This document shows positions 46,284-55,557 of a stretch of 64,000 nucleotides of DNA, in pieces. The DNA is from Candidatus Schekmanbacteria bacterium (lineage in GTDB: Bacteria > CSSED10-310 > JACPHN01). Numbering within the stretch: the first letter of the stretch is position 1; each line of letters starts with the position of its first letter. Location of the stretch: NCBI GenBank assembly GCA_016188575.1, contig JACPHN010000075.1:38841-102840 (forward strand), in the 5' to 3' direction. The notes under the pieces were generated by a model. The model saw only the letters and a list, made by a program, of their open reading frames with translations. It searched no databases and was not told the origin of the DNA. The position numbers were made by a program, and so were the translations under genes.

Positions 46284-46950
46284 ATGACACGCTCGCGCGC
46301 GAGGCGGGTCTTGGCGAAATCCAGGAGCAAGCCATGCCGCCGTCCCAGCGCCTCGAAGCAGCATTCCACCGCGACGAGGTGGAGAGGCTCGAAGGCGCGC
46401 GCACAGTCGAGGCTGTATTATATGATCATCGTCAGCTTGGTCTTGCTCCACCTGGCCCGTGGCGACTGCATTCAGGACCTCGACCTGCTGGCAGCCGACG
46501 ATGGCTTGCAGGGCGTGCTCGAAAGGGTCGATCTCACTCTGGTCCCCAAGGAGGAACGTCACGGGCTGCGCAAGCGGCAGCGACTACAGTGGCGTAGCGG
46601 GCGCGAGCAAGGCATCGTCCCCTCCCCAAGTGCAGCCTTGCGCTTCCTGGCGAGCTTTCACAATGCCCCGGAAGAAGCCAGGCGGCAGCCCGGGGCCCGG
46701 GGTGGCCTTCATTCCAGCTCCGAACGAGCACCTCCCTGGACTGACCAAGGTCATCGCCGACCTCGTCGCCCGCGTTGCCGAGAGGCGCGGACAGCGACAG
46801 GCCACCCTGGACGCTGACGCCACTCTGATTGAAACCCACAAGAAAGAGGCGCTCTTCTGCTACGAGGGCTACAAGGCCTACCAACCGTTCAACTTCTTCT
46901 GGGTCGAGCTGGGGATGGTCCTCTACACCCAGTTCCGCGGCACGAAGTGA
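46284..46950 (+). pseudogene. IS1380-like transposase N-terminal relic
   Basis: Fragments of an IS1380-family DDE transposase in two frames. The first frame (to about 46695) reads LVLLHLARGDCIQDLDLLAA, DDGLQGVLERVDL and IVPSPSAALRFLASFHNAPE. A shift then leads to GPGVAFIPAPNEHLPGLTKV, IADLVARVAERRGQ and the first catalytic Asp in QATLDADATLIETHKKEALF, with CYEGYKAYQPFNFFWVELGM. The frame ends at 46950 with no second or third catalytic residue. Dead, 3'-truncated element. Confidence 0.7.
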
Positions 46951-47340
46951 CGCTGTGCCGAGCAGGCTGTGCTTGGTTCGGTCCAAGCCGGACGTTAGAA
47001 AGAAGAAAACGCATACTAAATGAGCTCGACCGTTTAGCCCAGGCCAAAGGAGGGTAATAGAGGCGCTCCTCACGTTTGGCCCCTCCCGATACACGGCGCT
47101 GCTTTGCATTCGCGAGGTGGTCCACTCCAACAGAGCGCAGGTGGTTCAGTTCTGTAGCGCGTCGAAGCCATCGGCGCTGCCGCGGCGCAGCGCGGCGGAG
47201 GATACGGGCGGCTGCTTGTCCGGTGGCGGCGGCGTACTTGCGCTTCGCGGGCCTTGCGGCTTGTGGACTATGGCATGTACGCTACCCGTGTTGGTTTGCT
47301 TGGCGAGTACACGTGAGCCGAGAGCCGAGAGGACAAGAAC
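46951..47340. other. Intergenic region
   Basis: About 390 bp. No gene is supported. The right end has GAGAGGA as ribosome site for the start at 47341. Confidence 0.4.
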
Positions 47341-47931
47341 ATGGCGAAGTGCCCGGGCTGCGGAAAAAAGGTCAATTTCTTGACGAACTACTGTGACGCC
47401 TGCATCCGCGAACATCGGGCCGCCAACGCGGCACGAGCCGAGGAACAACGGGCCTTCGACGCGGCACGTGACGCCTGCATCCGCGAACAACGGGCCGCCG
47501 ACGCGGCACGAGCCGAGGAAGCGAGACGACGGGCCGACGAGGCGCAGGCAGTAGCCTTCCGGACTACACTGGAGGCGCTGCGCGCCCAGGTGGCCGGTGG
47601 CCGGCGACTGTTTCTCTATGAGAGTCTCTACCTTCCCGTGGACTCAGTAGTTCTCGCGGAGACAACGGCGCCAAGTTTCGACATCGGCGAATTGCGGGAG
47701 CTCGGACTGGCAGGGTGGGAAGTCGTTGGCGTTGTGCCTCGAACGGCGGGAGTCGCTCTCGAAAACAAAGACAGTGGTGCCTTTGGCTCAGTCTCATATG
47801 GGGGGGGCGTCGGAGGTAACGTCGTTGGGGTGCATCTTCTTATGCGCAAGGAAATGCGCGCCGATTCGGAAGATTTCACAGTTGAGCTTGCCGCTTTTGT
47901 CACCCAACATGGGATTACGGCGACACCTTGA
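47341..47931 (+). CDS. Zinc-ribbon/coiled-coil protein with DUF4177-like domain
   Basis: A 196-residue cytosolic protein. An N-terminal zinc ribbon has CPGCGKK and YCDACI. A charged helix follows in which a 25-residue (75-bp) unit is repeated: DACIREHRAANAARAEEQRA at residue 19 and DACIREQRAADAARAEEARR at residue 44. The C-terminal half (ELRELGLAGWEVVGVVPRTA, GNVVGVHLLMRKEM) resembles DUF4177-type domains, which lie in small proteins of unknown role. A GAGAGGA site precedes the ATG. It stands alone just after IS relics. The second half of the ribbon is repeated, so zinc binding could involve two partial sites. Confidence 0.7.
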   Translation: MAKCPGCGKKVNFLTNYCDACIREHRAANAARAEEQRAFDAARDACIREQRAADAARAEEARRRADEAQAVAFRTTLEALRAQVAGGRRLFLYESLYLPVDSVVLAETTAPSFDIGELRELGLAGWEVVGVVPRTAGVALENKDSGAFGSVSYGGGVGGNVVGVHLLMRKEMRADSEDFTVELAAFVTQHGITATP

Positions 47932-48933
47932 GGCAAGGTGCCGCTGCGAGGCGTCTCGATTCGAGGCGCGTTGCTGCAAGCGTCTTCTCCGTCAGCCGGT
48001 AAAAGCCGGTGCCCACTCCAAGAGCCTATCTCACCAGGCCGGCCGGCAATGCAAGACATGGGCGCGGCCAAAGCACAGAAACCCCTGATGGTCACGCGCT
48101 TTCTCCGCGCTCCGGCTGTTGCAAGCTCTTGCCTTATTCATCGCCCTAGCGGTAGCCCACGCGCACGGCGTACCTCGCAACCATCGGCCACGTTACGGAA
48201 TGTCCTCATGTAACTCTGTGCCGCAGGCATTTCCAGTCGATAATTGTCCCGGTTGCGGACAGTTCTTCGTTTGTGGCAGCCTACCTGGCGACAACGGCGT
48301 CACGACGCCATCGGCGACCGGTGCCGGATTGCCGCCTGAACGAGGTCTGAATACTGCTGCGGTCAAGATCCGTGGAGCGGATGCGGAGAGAAGGTGCGCG
48401 GAAAGCATAACACCGCATCACCGGCGGGCTTCGATGCTCGTCAATATGAGCGCAGCACCTGCATCCACCGTCGGTTCGGCGCGAGGGCGCTACCATCGCC
48501 ATGCCGGCGATGATCCCCCCCGGCGAAAGTCGGCATCGAATTCTGGTGCAGCCGCGCCGTGACTCCGACCACCCTTCCCCATGAGCGCCCGGATAAGGAG
48601 TGGCAGTGCGCAAGAACCCTCCTCCGCTCACTGGGGGGAGGCCGGGAGAGGGAAAGAACGGCGAGCCCGCCGCTGTCCGCCCCTATCTCGACCCTCCCCG
48701 CGCAAGCGGGGGAGGGGGACAGGAAGTGGCGCCCATCTTGTCCGAGCGCCTGTGGGGAGGGACGGAGGTGGGCGACGGCAGGAGCCCGAACAGGCGGTGG
48801 ATTCGGACAGACTCTGCCTTCTTGACAACCAGCCGGCGCCCGAGTAACGATGGGTCGGCTGTCGGCATTTCGGGATCGCCTGAGCGGATGCGGCCGGTAT
48901 GGCGCAAGGGCCACGTAGTGAAGGAGGACAGGG
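47932..48933. other. Gene-poor interval with REP-like hairpin
   Basis: About 1 kb. Several open frames overlap on both strands, but none has a recognised product or a credible start. At 48692-48716 there is a CCCTCCCCG/CGGGGGAGGG hairpin of the dispersed REP-like type. The right end has the AAGGAGGA ribosome site for the next gene (48921-48928). Confidence 0.45.
48692..48716. repeat. REP-like palindrome
   Basis: Stem CCCTCCCCG/CGGGGGAGGG with loop CGCAAG, in a G-rich setting (GGAGGGGGACAGG) like the core of the elements at 7780 and 23731. Confidence 0.5.
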
Positions 48934-49614
48934 GTGGGATGGCACGGTCCGTGTGTCCGATCGATCGCATTGGCTGCTCTGGCTCTGGCGCTGGGTTGTG
49001 GTTATGGCGCGGGAGGAAAATCCGCACGCGCCCCGGCATCCACGCCGCCGATACCCGTACGGCCGGCGCCGCGGGGCACCTGCGCAACCGGCGGCAAGTG
49101 CGTTGCCGTGCCGGCCGGGGAGCTCGGCTGGCACACGCTTGCCCAGCCGATCGCTGCGGAGGTGTCCGCGTGTCCTCCGGGGCTCGGTCACGCCTGTTGC
49201 AACAGCGCGGAATGCACCGGTGGGAGCGGCGGTGGCTGCTTTCTGGGTCCCCTGTGGTATTGCGGCGGAGCCGCGCCGCGGCAGGCGACCGAGTGCATGT
49301 ATGATGAGTGCGAGCTGGACGCGGATTGCCGGGAAGGCGATCACGGCCTGTGCCTGCCGCGCGGGGCGTTTGGCGAGGTCCGCAGCCGCTGCGTCAATGG
49401 GGGCTGTCGGCTCGATCGCGACTGCGGCGAGCGCTCGGGTGGCGCCTGCATGCCATTTTTCGATCCGTGCTCGCGCCGTCTCACCAGCTTCCACTGCACC
49501 TACGACGACTCGGCCTGCCGGACGGACCAGGATTGCGGCGGTCCCGGCATCGCGTACTGCAAGCCATTGGCGGCCGGCAAGACCGAGTGCGCCCGCTTCT
49601 ACCCGCGGCCATGA
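48934..49614 (+). CDS. Cys-rich secreted lipoprotein
   Basis: A 226-residue exported protein. The start is GTG at 48934 with AAGGAGGA just upstream. A lipoprotein-type signal (RSIALAALALALGC) is followed by a Pro-rich linker. The mature part is a series of Cys-rich modules: ECELDADCREGDHGLC, CRLDRDCGERSGGAC, ACRTDQDCGGPGIAYC, a pattern C-x-D-x-D-C seen in surface lipoproteins of myxobacteria. Twenty or so cysteines suggest disulfide stabilisation. The BNR-repeat gene lies 79 bases downstream in the same direction, so the two may be expressed together. Function unknown; probably cell-surface. Confidence 0.75.
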   Translation: MGWHGPCVRSIALAALALALGCGYGAGGKSARAPASTPPIPVRPAPRGTCATGGKCVAVPAGELGWHTLAQPIAAEVSACPPGLGHACCNSAECTGGSGGGCFLGPLWYCGGAAPRQATECMYDECELDADCREGDHGLCLPRGAFGEVRSRCVNGGCRLDRDCGERSGGACMPFFDPCSRRLTSFHCTYDDSACRTDQDCGGPGIAYCKPLAAGKTECARFYPRP

Positions 49615-49693
49615 CCCGGGGTGGCTCGTCCTGCCGGCGCTGGCAGCCGAGCACGCATGATCCTGACGAGTCATTAGAGGAGGAGGAGACCAG

Positions 49694-52228
49694 ATGAAGG
49701 CAAGCTCACGTAACCGCGGCACGATGGCCATGATCGCCGCTGTTGCCGCCTGCGCCCTGCAAGCCTGCTCGCAACCCGAGCCCACTGCGAAGCGCCAACC
49801 CCTGCGGTGGAGCGACAGGATCTCGGTGGCTCCGGTACCCGCGCAGACTCAAGGAGATGCTCCGGAGGAGCGCGAGAACTGGTTCTACGCCCAGCGAGCC
49901 TATCCCGATGGCATTCCGATCAACGCGCGGCAGAAGGCCATCGAGCAGGCTGAAGCCACCTTCGGACCGGCGTGGCGTAAGGCGGCGGCCGCAGCGGCAG
50001 GCACGTGGGCAAGCCTCGGACCGGCTCCGACCACCGGTTACTACGACCCGCCGGGCAACTGGGGCAACGTCACCGGCCGCTCGGGCGCCATCGTTGTCCA
50101 TCCGAGCAACCCGAACATCATCATCTACGGCTCCGCCACGGGCGGCATCTGGCGGACCGACAACGGCGGCAGCTCGTGGACGCCCGTCTCCGACTCCGCC
50201 GCGTCGCTTTCGATCGGCGATATCGCGATGGCCCGATCCGACTCCAACATCCTGTACGCCGCCACCGGCGAAGCGGATGTTGCGACAGGAGCCTTTCACA
50301 TCACCCAGGACTACTTCGGCTCGGGCATCCTCAAGAGCACCAATGGCGGCCAGAGCTGGTTCAAGGTCAGCAACGCGAGCTTTCCGGACTATGGGTTTTG
50401 CAGCCGGATCATCGTGCACCCGACCGACCCCAACCGCGTCTACGCTGCCATGTTCTTTGCGTTTCAGCCGCAGAGCGGAGCGGCGAGCCGCGGCGGCGTC
50501 TACCGCTCGACCGATGGTGGCGTGAGCTGGTCGAACGTCTACTCGGGCCTCATCACCGACCTGGACCTGCCGGTCAGCTCGCCGGATACGCTGTACGCGG
50601 CGATTTCCTTCCAAAGGACCGCCGCCGACCCGGTCGTCGTGGCTTCCGGGGACGGCGGCAGCTCGTGGCAGACGATCCTCGAGGTCGGCAGCATCGGGTT
50701 CGTCGCCTCGTCGATCAAGCTCGCCGCGGCGCCCAGCATGAGCGAGGTGATTTACGTGTCGGCCTACGCCGATGGCCGCTACATCATGGCCCATTCGCCA
50801 AACGGCGGCGGCCTCTGGTACACCGCGACGAACCCCTGCGGCGTTCACGCTCAGGGGAGTTACGATCACTACATCGCCGTCTCGCCGGTCGATCCGAACG
50901 TCGTCTACTATGCCGAACGCGATGTTCATCGCAGCGTTGACGGCGGCGCGCGCTGGGTGAACCTGACAAATGCCTTTAGCTGCTCCGACCCGAACGGCTA
51001 CACCTTCGGCCTCATTCACCCCGACCAGCACGCCATCGCGTTTCATCCGAGCGATCCGAATGTCGTCTTTCTGGGCAACGACGGCGGGCTCTACCGCAAG
51101 AACGCCGACGATTCGTTCACGAACCTCAACGCCAATCTCGCCACGCTGCAGTTCCACACCATCACCCAGCACCCCACGGATCGCAATCTGCTCTGGGGAG
51201 GCACCCAGGACAACGGCGTGCAGACCTATGCGGGGAGCTCGGTATGGACACAGATCGTTTATGGCGACGGGGGCCGCACGGCCTACGACCCCACCAACCC
51301 CAGCCGCATCTATGCTGGCTACACGAGCTTCCTGATCTACACGGCTGGCGATGCCGGGCGCTCACCCATCCCTCTGTCGGGCGACAGCCTCGCAGCCTTC
51401 GACCGCTTGTTTCCCCAAGGAGAGCTCGTCGGTTTCTACCCGCCGATCGTGTCGTCGCCTGACGGCGGCATCTACCTTGGGACGCAGCGCCTGTGGCGAT
51501 ACCGCGGTGGAACGGGCAATAGCGCATCGTGGCAGGCTACCGCAAGCGTGGCGCTCGTGGGTTCGGCAAACGGCGTGCTCAACGACGTCGCGTTTGCGCC
51601 GTCGAACGCGCGGATCGTGTATACGGCCAGCACCGATGGCGTTGCGGCCCACAGCGACGATGGTGGGGCGACCTGGTCGAACATCAGCGCCGGGCTGCCG
51701 AATCGGGTGCTCACGGATATCGACGTGCACCCGAGCAACCCGTCCGCAGCGTTTCTCTCGGCTTCCGGTTTCGGGACGGGGCACATCTTCAAGACGGTGA
51801 ACGGGGGAGCGAGCTGGTCCGATGTGTCTGGTGGTCTCCCCAACATCCCGTTCAACGCCGTGGCGTTCGATCCCAAGGACAGCAACCGGATCTTCGCCGG
51901 CTCGGACATCGGAGTGTTCTTGTCGACCGACGGGGGGAGCTCGTGGGCCACCGAGAACAACGGGCTTCCGAACGTTCCGGTGACGAGCTTCGCGTTCAAC
52001 GGATCTCTCGGGACGTATCGGGCGGCAACGTTCGGACGCGGGGTGTGGGAGTGGTCGAGCGGCGGTGGCGGCGGCGATGATGATGGCGACAGTGGCGGAG
52101 GCTGCTTCGCTGGCGGGGTCACGGAGGGGCGGGGCGAGCGGCCGGGAATAGGCCTGGATGGACTGGTCCTCGCACTGTTGGCGGCCGGCGCCGGTCTGCT
52201 CGCCCGACGGACGCGGCGCGCGTGCTGA
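49694..52228 (+). CDS. BNR/sortilin-type beta-propeller surface protein with C-terminal anchor
   Basis: An 844-residue exported protein. A GAGGAGGAGG site lies before the ATG. The N-terminus is a lipoprotein-type signal (AMIAAVAACALQACS). The body is a many-bladed propeller with Asp-box/BNR motifs: IWRTDNGGSSWTPVSDS, ILKSTNGGQSWFKV, VYRSTDGGVSWSNV, AHSDDGGATWSNISAG, IFKTVNGGASWSDVSGG, VFLSTDGGSSWATENNG. This is the VPS10/photosystem-assembly-like propeller seen in sortilin-family and glycosidase-like proteins. The last 60 residues are GGGGGDDDGDSGGGC, a membrane helix LDGLVLALLAAGAGLLA and RRTRR, a tripartite C-terminal sorting or anchoring signal of the PEP-CTERM/MYXO-CTERM kind. Ligand unknown. 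Confidence 0.9.
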   Translation: MKASSRNRGTMAMIAAVAACALQACSQPEPTAKRQPLRWSDRISVAPVPAQTQGDAPEERENWFYAQRAYPDGIPINARQKAIEQAEATFGPAWRKAAAAAAGTWASLGPAPTTGYYDPPGNWGNVTGRSGAIVVHPSNPNIIIYGSATGGIWRTDNGGSSWTPVSDSAASLSIGDIAMARSDSNILYAATGEADVATGAFHITQDYFGSGILKSTNGGQSWFKVSNASFPDYGFCSRIIVHPTDPNRVYAAMFFAFQPQSGAASRGGVYRSTDGGVSWSNVYSGLITDLDLPVSSPDTLYAAISFQRTAADPVVVASGDGGSSWQTILEVGSIGFVASSIKLAAAPSMSEVIYVSAYADGRYIMAHSPNGGGLWYTATNPCGVHAQGSYDHYIAVSPVDPNVVYYAERDVHRSVDGGARWVNLTNAFSCSDPNGYTFGLIHPDQHAIAFHPSDPNVVFLGNDGGLYRKNADDSFTNLNANLATLQFHTITQHPTDRNLLWGGTQDNGVQTYAGSSVWTQIVYGDGGRTAYDPTNPSRIYAGYTSFLIYTAGDAGRSPIPLSGDSLAAFDRLFPQGELVGFYPPIVSSPDGGIYLGTQRLWRYRGGTGNSASWQATASVALVGSANGVLNDVAFAPSNARIVYTASTDGVAAHSDDGGATWSNISAGLPNRVLTDIDVHPSNPSAAFLSASGFGTGHIFKTVNGGASWSDVSGGLPNIPFNAVAFDPKDSNRIFAGSDIGVFLSTDGGSSWATENNGLPNVPVTSFAFNGSLGTYRAATFGRGVWEWSSGGGGGDDDGDSGGGCFAGGVTEGRGERPGIGLDGLVLALLAAGAGLLARRTRRAC

Positions 52229-53088
52229 GGCGCGGTGGGTGGCCGTCCGCCGCGAATGAATACGGGGTGCTGCACCTTCGTAAGCACATTGGGAAACCTG
52301 CCGAGGACAAGTAAGGATGAGCACCAAAGAACGGACGCCGGCTCGCCCGCAAGAAGATCCCCCACCTCACCTCCCCCCGCTTGCGGGGGGGAGGACTTAT
52401 GGCTCGGCCGAGGGCGTGTTGAAATATGCCCGAGACCGAGGGATGAGCGACCATGAAGCGGCTGCTTATGTTCTCGCGCGGCGTGGTCTGGCAAGCACAA
52501 AGCGCGGACAATTGCCGGGAGAACGGGTCACTGCCAGCGTACGGGCTCGGATCATGGAGCTCGTCAGGGATTTGACGAATTATCGGAAAGAGCTCAAGGC
52601 AAGACTCTCGAGTCCTGAACTTGGCGATCGAGAAAAACAAAGGCTCATGGCTTGTATTCGAACGGTGGGCCGCTGGATCGGATGGCTCACGAAATGGCAA
52701 CAAGTCAATCATGGCGGTCGGGCATGGTTTGTCGGAGTCATTTGCGAAATGCGCCGGCGCCGTTGGCCACGTGTTTTCCTTCTTGGCGGTAGCAATGGAA
52801 GCAAGAAAGCCGCCGAGAAGCAGGGCGTCTTACGGACGGCCGGGGCTGGGAAGCGCTACCCTAACCTGACGGGGGCGATAAGAAGAGCATTCTTCGGAAG
52901 GAACCCTCTGAGTTGCGCGGCTCCGGATCAGGATCTATCCCAAAGGCCAATTGGGCGCTGCGCGCATGACGGGGTAGAACCGAGCGGGTTGGAGGCCCGC
53001 CCCGAGGGACCTGACGAGTCGGCCGCGAGGGCACTGAACCTGGTCTGGTCCCGGCGCGATCGAGCTCGCTTCTTCCGAGTGAACCTAA
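52229..53088. other. Gene-poor interval with REP-like hairpin and one doubtful frame
   Basis: About 860 bp. At 52371-52394 a CTCCCCCCGC/GCGGGGGGGAG hairpin of the dispersed type lies inside an open frame (52317-53114). That frame has helical-looking stretches (KYARDRGMSDHEAAAYVLAR, MELVRDLTNYRKELKARLSS), but it crosses the hairpin, overlaps the sigma gene and degenerates after about 52740. I do not call it as a gene. Confidence 0.4.
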
Positions 53089-53139
53089 TTGTCGATTCAG
53101 CACGGAAAAATTAGCCAGGGGGGAACGATTACCTCGGCG

Positions 53140-53709
53140 TTGCCGGGCGACGAGTGCCGCAACCTTGATCGCGCAGCGGTTGCGGCGTGTCGTCGCGGCG
53201 ATGCCGCGCAGTTCCGCCGACTCTTCGACACCTACCGCGACGCCGGATACCGCGTCGCGCTGGGCGTCGTCGGACGGCCGGACGACGCGTTGGACGTTTG
53301 TCAGGACGCCTTTATCAAGGCCTTTCAGAATCTCGATCGCTTTGACGAGCAGCGGCCGTTCGCGCCCTGGTTCTTGCGCATTGTGAGAAATACGGCGCTC
53401 GACTTACTGCGTGGTCGACGCCGTTTCGTCGAGCAGGACGAAGATGACGGCGATGAAGCGCCGCGGGAGCTGGCAATCGAGACGCGCACGCCCGAGGAGG
53501 AGGCGAGGAATGTGGAGCTTTCGCAGGCCTTTGACCGGGCCTTGCGGGCGCTGGGACCGGATCACCGGGAGACGCTCTTGCTACGGGAGCGGGAGAACCT
53601 GCAGTATGACGAGATCGCCGAGGTTACCGGGGTGCCGCGCGGGACGGTCATGTCCCGCCTCTTCTACGCCAGAAAGGCGCTGCGCCGTGAGTTGGAGGCC
53701 TGGCTATGA
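53140..53709 (+). CDS. ECF-type RNA polymerase sigma factor
   Basis: A 189-residue sigma-70 family ECF factor. Region 2 is GDAAQFRRLFDTYRDAGYRV, PDDALDVCQDAFIKAFQNLD (the usual DxxQDxF-type block) and PFAPWFLRIVRNTALDLLRG. Region 4 is LGPDHRETLLLRERENLQYD with EIAEVTGVPRGTVMSRLFYA and ARKALRRELEAWL. The start is uncertain: TTG at 53140 (AGGGGGG site about 17 bases upstream) or TTG at 53089. Its stop overlaps the next ATG by 4 bases, the typical layout of a sigma/anti-sigma pair. It should direct a stress or envelope regulon, which is not visible here. Confidence 0.92.
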   Translation: MPGDECRNLDRAAVAACRRGDAAQFRRLFDTYRDAGYRVALGVVGRPDDALDVCQDAFIKAFQNLDRFDEQRPFAPWFLRIVRNTALDLLRGRRRFVEQDEDDGDEAPRELAIETRTPEEEARNVELSQAFDRALRALGPDHRETLLLRERENLQYDEIAEVTGVPRGTVMSRLFYARKALRRELEAWL

Positions 53710-54539
53710 AGTCCCAGGACGATGAACAGCTTTTCTTCTCGTACTTCGACGGCGAGCTTGCGGCGCCGGAAGAAAACGCCGCGGCGGCGCGCGCGCGCGC
53801 AGATTCCCGGGCGGCGGCGATTCTCGAAGATCTGGAGCTCTTGCGAGCCCTCTCCGCGGGCGCGGCGCCCGCGAATACGCCGCGCTCGGAATGGGAAGCG
53901 CGGTGGCTTGGCATCGAATCGGCCATCGGGGCCGCCGTTGCAAGTGATCGTGCGGCCGAGGCGCCCTATCTGGCCCTGGCGCTGGAGGGATTTGATGAGC
54001 TCATGGGCGAGCTGCGCGTGCCGCCGTCGGGCGCGGCCGCCGCGCGCTTGGTGGTAGAGCGGTTGCTAATGGCCGGGGTGTCGCCTCTGCAGTCACAGTG
54101 GCTCGGTGCGGTGGCGATGGCAGGCGCCGGTGTGGCTCGGCTGCGGTCGTTACTCGACCACCACCGGGCGGCGGGAAAATCCGGCGCTGATCTCGTGGCG
54201 GTGCTGCTTCGCGATGGCACCTGTCGGACGGTGGTCAAGGAGCTCCGGGCAAGCGCGGTCGAGGCTGTTCGCGCTGAGCTCGACATCGCTCTCGCCAACC
54301 TGGGGGCGGAGGGGTCCGTTGCGGAAGGCGCACGCTCCTTGTTCGCGGCGATGGTCCGCGCGGACGTCCCGGCGCTCACGGCCTTTGCGTTGGTCTTGTT
54401 TTCCGTTCGCACTGGCGCGACGGACACGATCGGCGCAGCGGTAGCGGGCGCCGTCCGCATTGGCAAGCGGGGCCTGGACCTCGTGCAGGCATGTGGTGCC
54501 GATCCGCGCGTCGCGAGGCTCATCCCCGACCTCACATAG
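53706..54539 (+). CDS. Putative anti-sigma factor
   Basis: A 277-residue protein translationally coupled to the ECF sigma gene (ATGA overlap). The N-terminus DDEQLFFSYFDGELAAPEEN looks like the first helix of an anti-sigma (ZAS) domain, which often starts with D-x-x-L-x-x-Y-x-D-x-E/L, but the zinc-binding HxxxCxxC is absent. The rest is Ala-rich and helical (ESAIGAAVASDRAAEAPYLA; AELDIALANLGAEGSVAEGA) with no clear membrane helix. So it may be a soluble anti-sigma or a sigma partner. The assignment comes mainly from context. Confidence 0.55.
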   Translation: MKSQDDEQLFFSYFDGELAAPEENAAAARARADSRAAAILEDLELLRALSAGAAPANTPRSEWEARWLGIESAIGAAVASDRAAEAPYLALALEGFDELMGELRVPPSGAAAARLVVERLLMAGVSPLQSQWLGAVAMAGAGVARLRSLLDHHRAAGKSGADLVAVLLRDGTCRTVVKELRASAVEAVRAELDIALANLGAEGSVAEGARSLFAAMVRADVPALTAFALVLFSVRTGATDTIGAAVAGAVRIGKRGLDLVQACGADPRVARLIPDLT

Positions 54540-54591
54540 AGTGGGGCCAGGGCCGAGGAATCTTTGAGACGAACAGGAGGAGACGACGAAC

Positions 54592-55392
54592 ATGGAAGTA
54601 AAGGGTCCACGGTCATACCCGCTCGGACCGCCAGCGGGAGAGGGTCCGGACGCGGCACAAGAGTCGACCAGTAGTGCGAAGAATCTGCAAGCGCCCGCCA
54701 CCGAGCCGCGGCCGGAGGTCCCGCAAGCGGCGGCCGGCGGCTTTGCATCGCGAGAAGCAGCCACGAGGAGCGCCGGGGAACGAGCACTTGGGCAGCCGAG
54801 CCGAACGGCGCGGTTTGCGGCGGCCCAGGTCGACGCGGCGGTCACGGCCGGCAGCGAGAATGAGCTTGCCGCGGGGGTGCGCGCAGCATTTCGCGATCAC
54901 TTCCGCGCTACCGCTGGGCGGCTCGCGCAGGCTGTCGCGGGGTCGGCTCCCGCCGGAAAGGCGAGTCCATGGAGGGATGGAGGTCTTGCGGAGGCCGCGA
55001 CACCGGGAAGCCATCGCCACGTGTCGCTCGCGGCAACACTGGGACTGGACCGCGTGCTCGCGGGGCCCAAGCGGGGTGAGACGACGCCCGCAGCGGTTGC
55101 GTCGATCCAGAAGCGTTTGGAGGAGGTGCTGAGAGCACAGGGGAAGGAGCGCGTCGAGCTTGCCACCGACGCTCTGCGGAAAGACGTTACTGCGGCCGTC
55201 GAACGCGCCCGGTCCGACGCGGGCGAAGCGGCGCGGCTGGCGTCCTGGTTCGAACATTCGGTGCTGCCGAGCTCTGGCCACGGGATCTTCGCGCGCCTGT
55301 ACCAGCACGCCCCTGCCGAGATGGCCGCCATCGAGCAGCTCTGGAGGCAGCGGCTCGCATTTTCCGCGCGCTGGCTGCTACCCTCGCGTTGA
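54592..55392 (+). CDS. Hypothetical protein downstream of the sigma/anti-sigma pair
   Basis: A 266-residue soluble protein, 52 bases after the anti-sigma gene and preceded by AGGAGG. It begins with 70 residues rich in Pro, Ala and Glu (PPAGEGPDAAQESTSSAKNL). Then helical sequence follows: RFAAAQVDAAVTAGSENELA, AAFRDHFRATAGRLAQAVAG and a final WFEHSVLPSSGHGIFARLYQ, then FSARWLLPSR. No signal, no membrane segment and no known domain seen. Its place in the operon suggests a function connected with the sigma factor regulon, perhaps a target or sensor. Confidence 0.6.
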   Translation: MEVKGPRSYPLGPPAGEGPDAAQESTSSAKNLQAPATEPRPEVPQAAAGGFASREAATRSAGERALGQPSRTARFAAAQVDAAVTAGSENELAAGVRAAFRDHFRATAGRLAQAVAGSAPAGKASPWRDGGLAEAATPGSHRHVSLAATLGLDRVLAGPKRGETTPAAVASIQKRLEEVLRAQGKERVELATDALRKDVTAAVERARSDAGEAARLASWFEHSVLPSSGHGIFARLYQHAPAEMAAIEQLWRQRLAFSARWLLPSR

Positions 55393-55521
55393 CCGCCTGG
55401 GAAGGAGCGCCGGAAAACGGGCGCCGGCCGAATCCCAAGGCTCTCCGCTTGACAGCCCTGCGGCTCGGTGGCACCGGGCCATCTAGACACAGGCTGAAAG
55501 CCTGTGCCACCAGCCTGCACC

Positions 55522-55541
55522 TGTAAAGGACATTCGGCCGA
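55522..55541 (-). repeat. Outer end of a second TCGGCCGAATG element
   Basis: Reads TGTAAAGGACATTCGGCCGA, the mirror of the end at 55558-55577 with 2 mismatches. The two ends face each other across 16 bases, so this may be the right end of a second, abutting element, or a long hairpin. Confidence 0.55.
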
Positions 55542-55557
55542 GGTCGGAAAAATGGCG

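Noticed and set aside
47395-47544. 75-bp direct repeat as an attachment-site pair
   Set aside because: Both copies are adjacent, in frame and inside one gene, so it is an internal coding duplication.
52317-53114. 265-codon open frame before the sigma gene
   Set aside because: It crosses a REP-like hairpin at 52371-52394, overlaps the sigma gene start and loses protein-like composition after about 52740.
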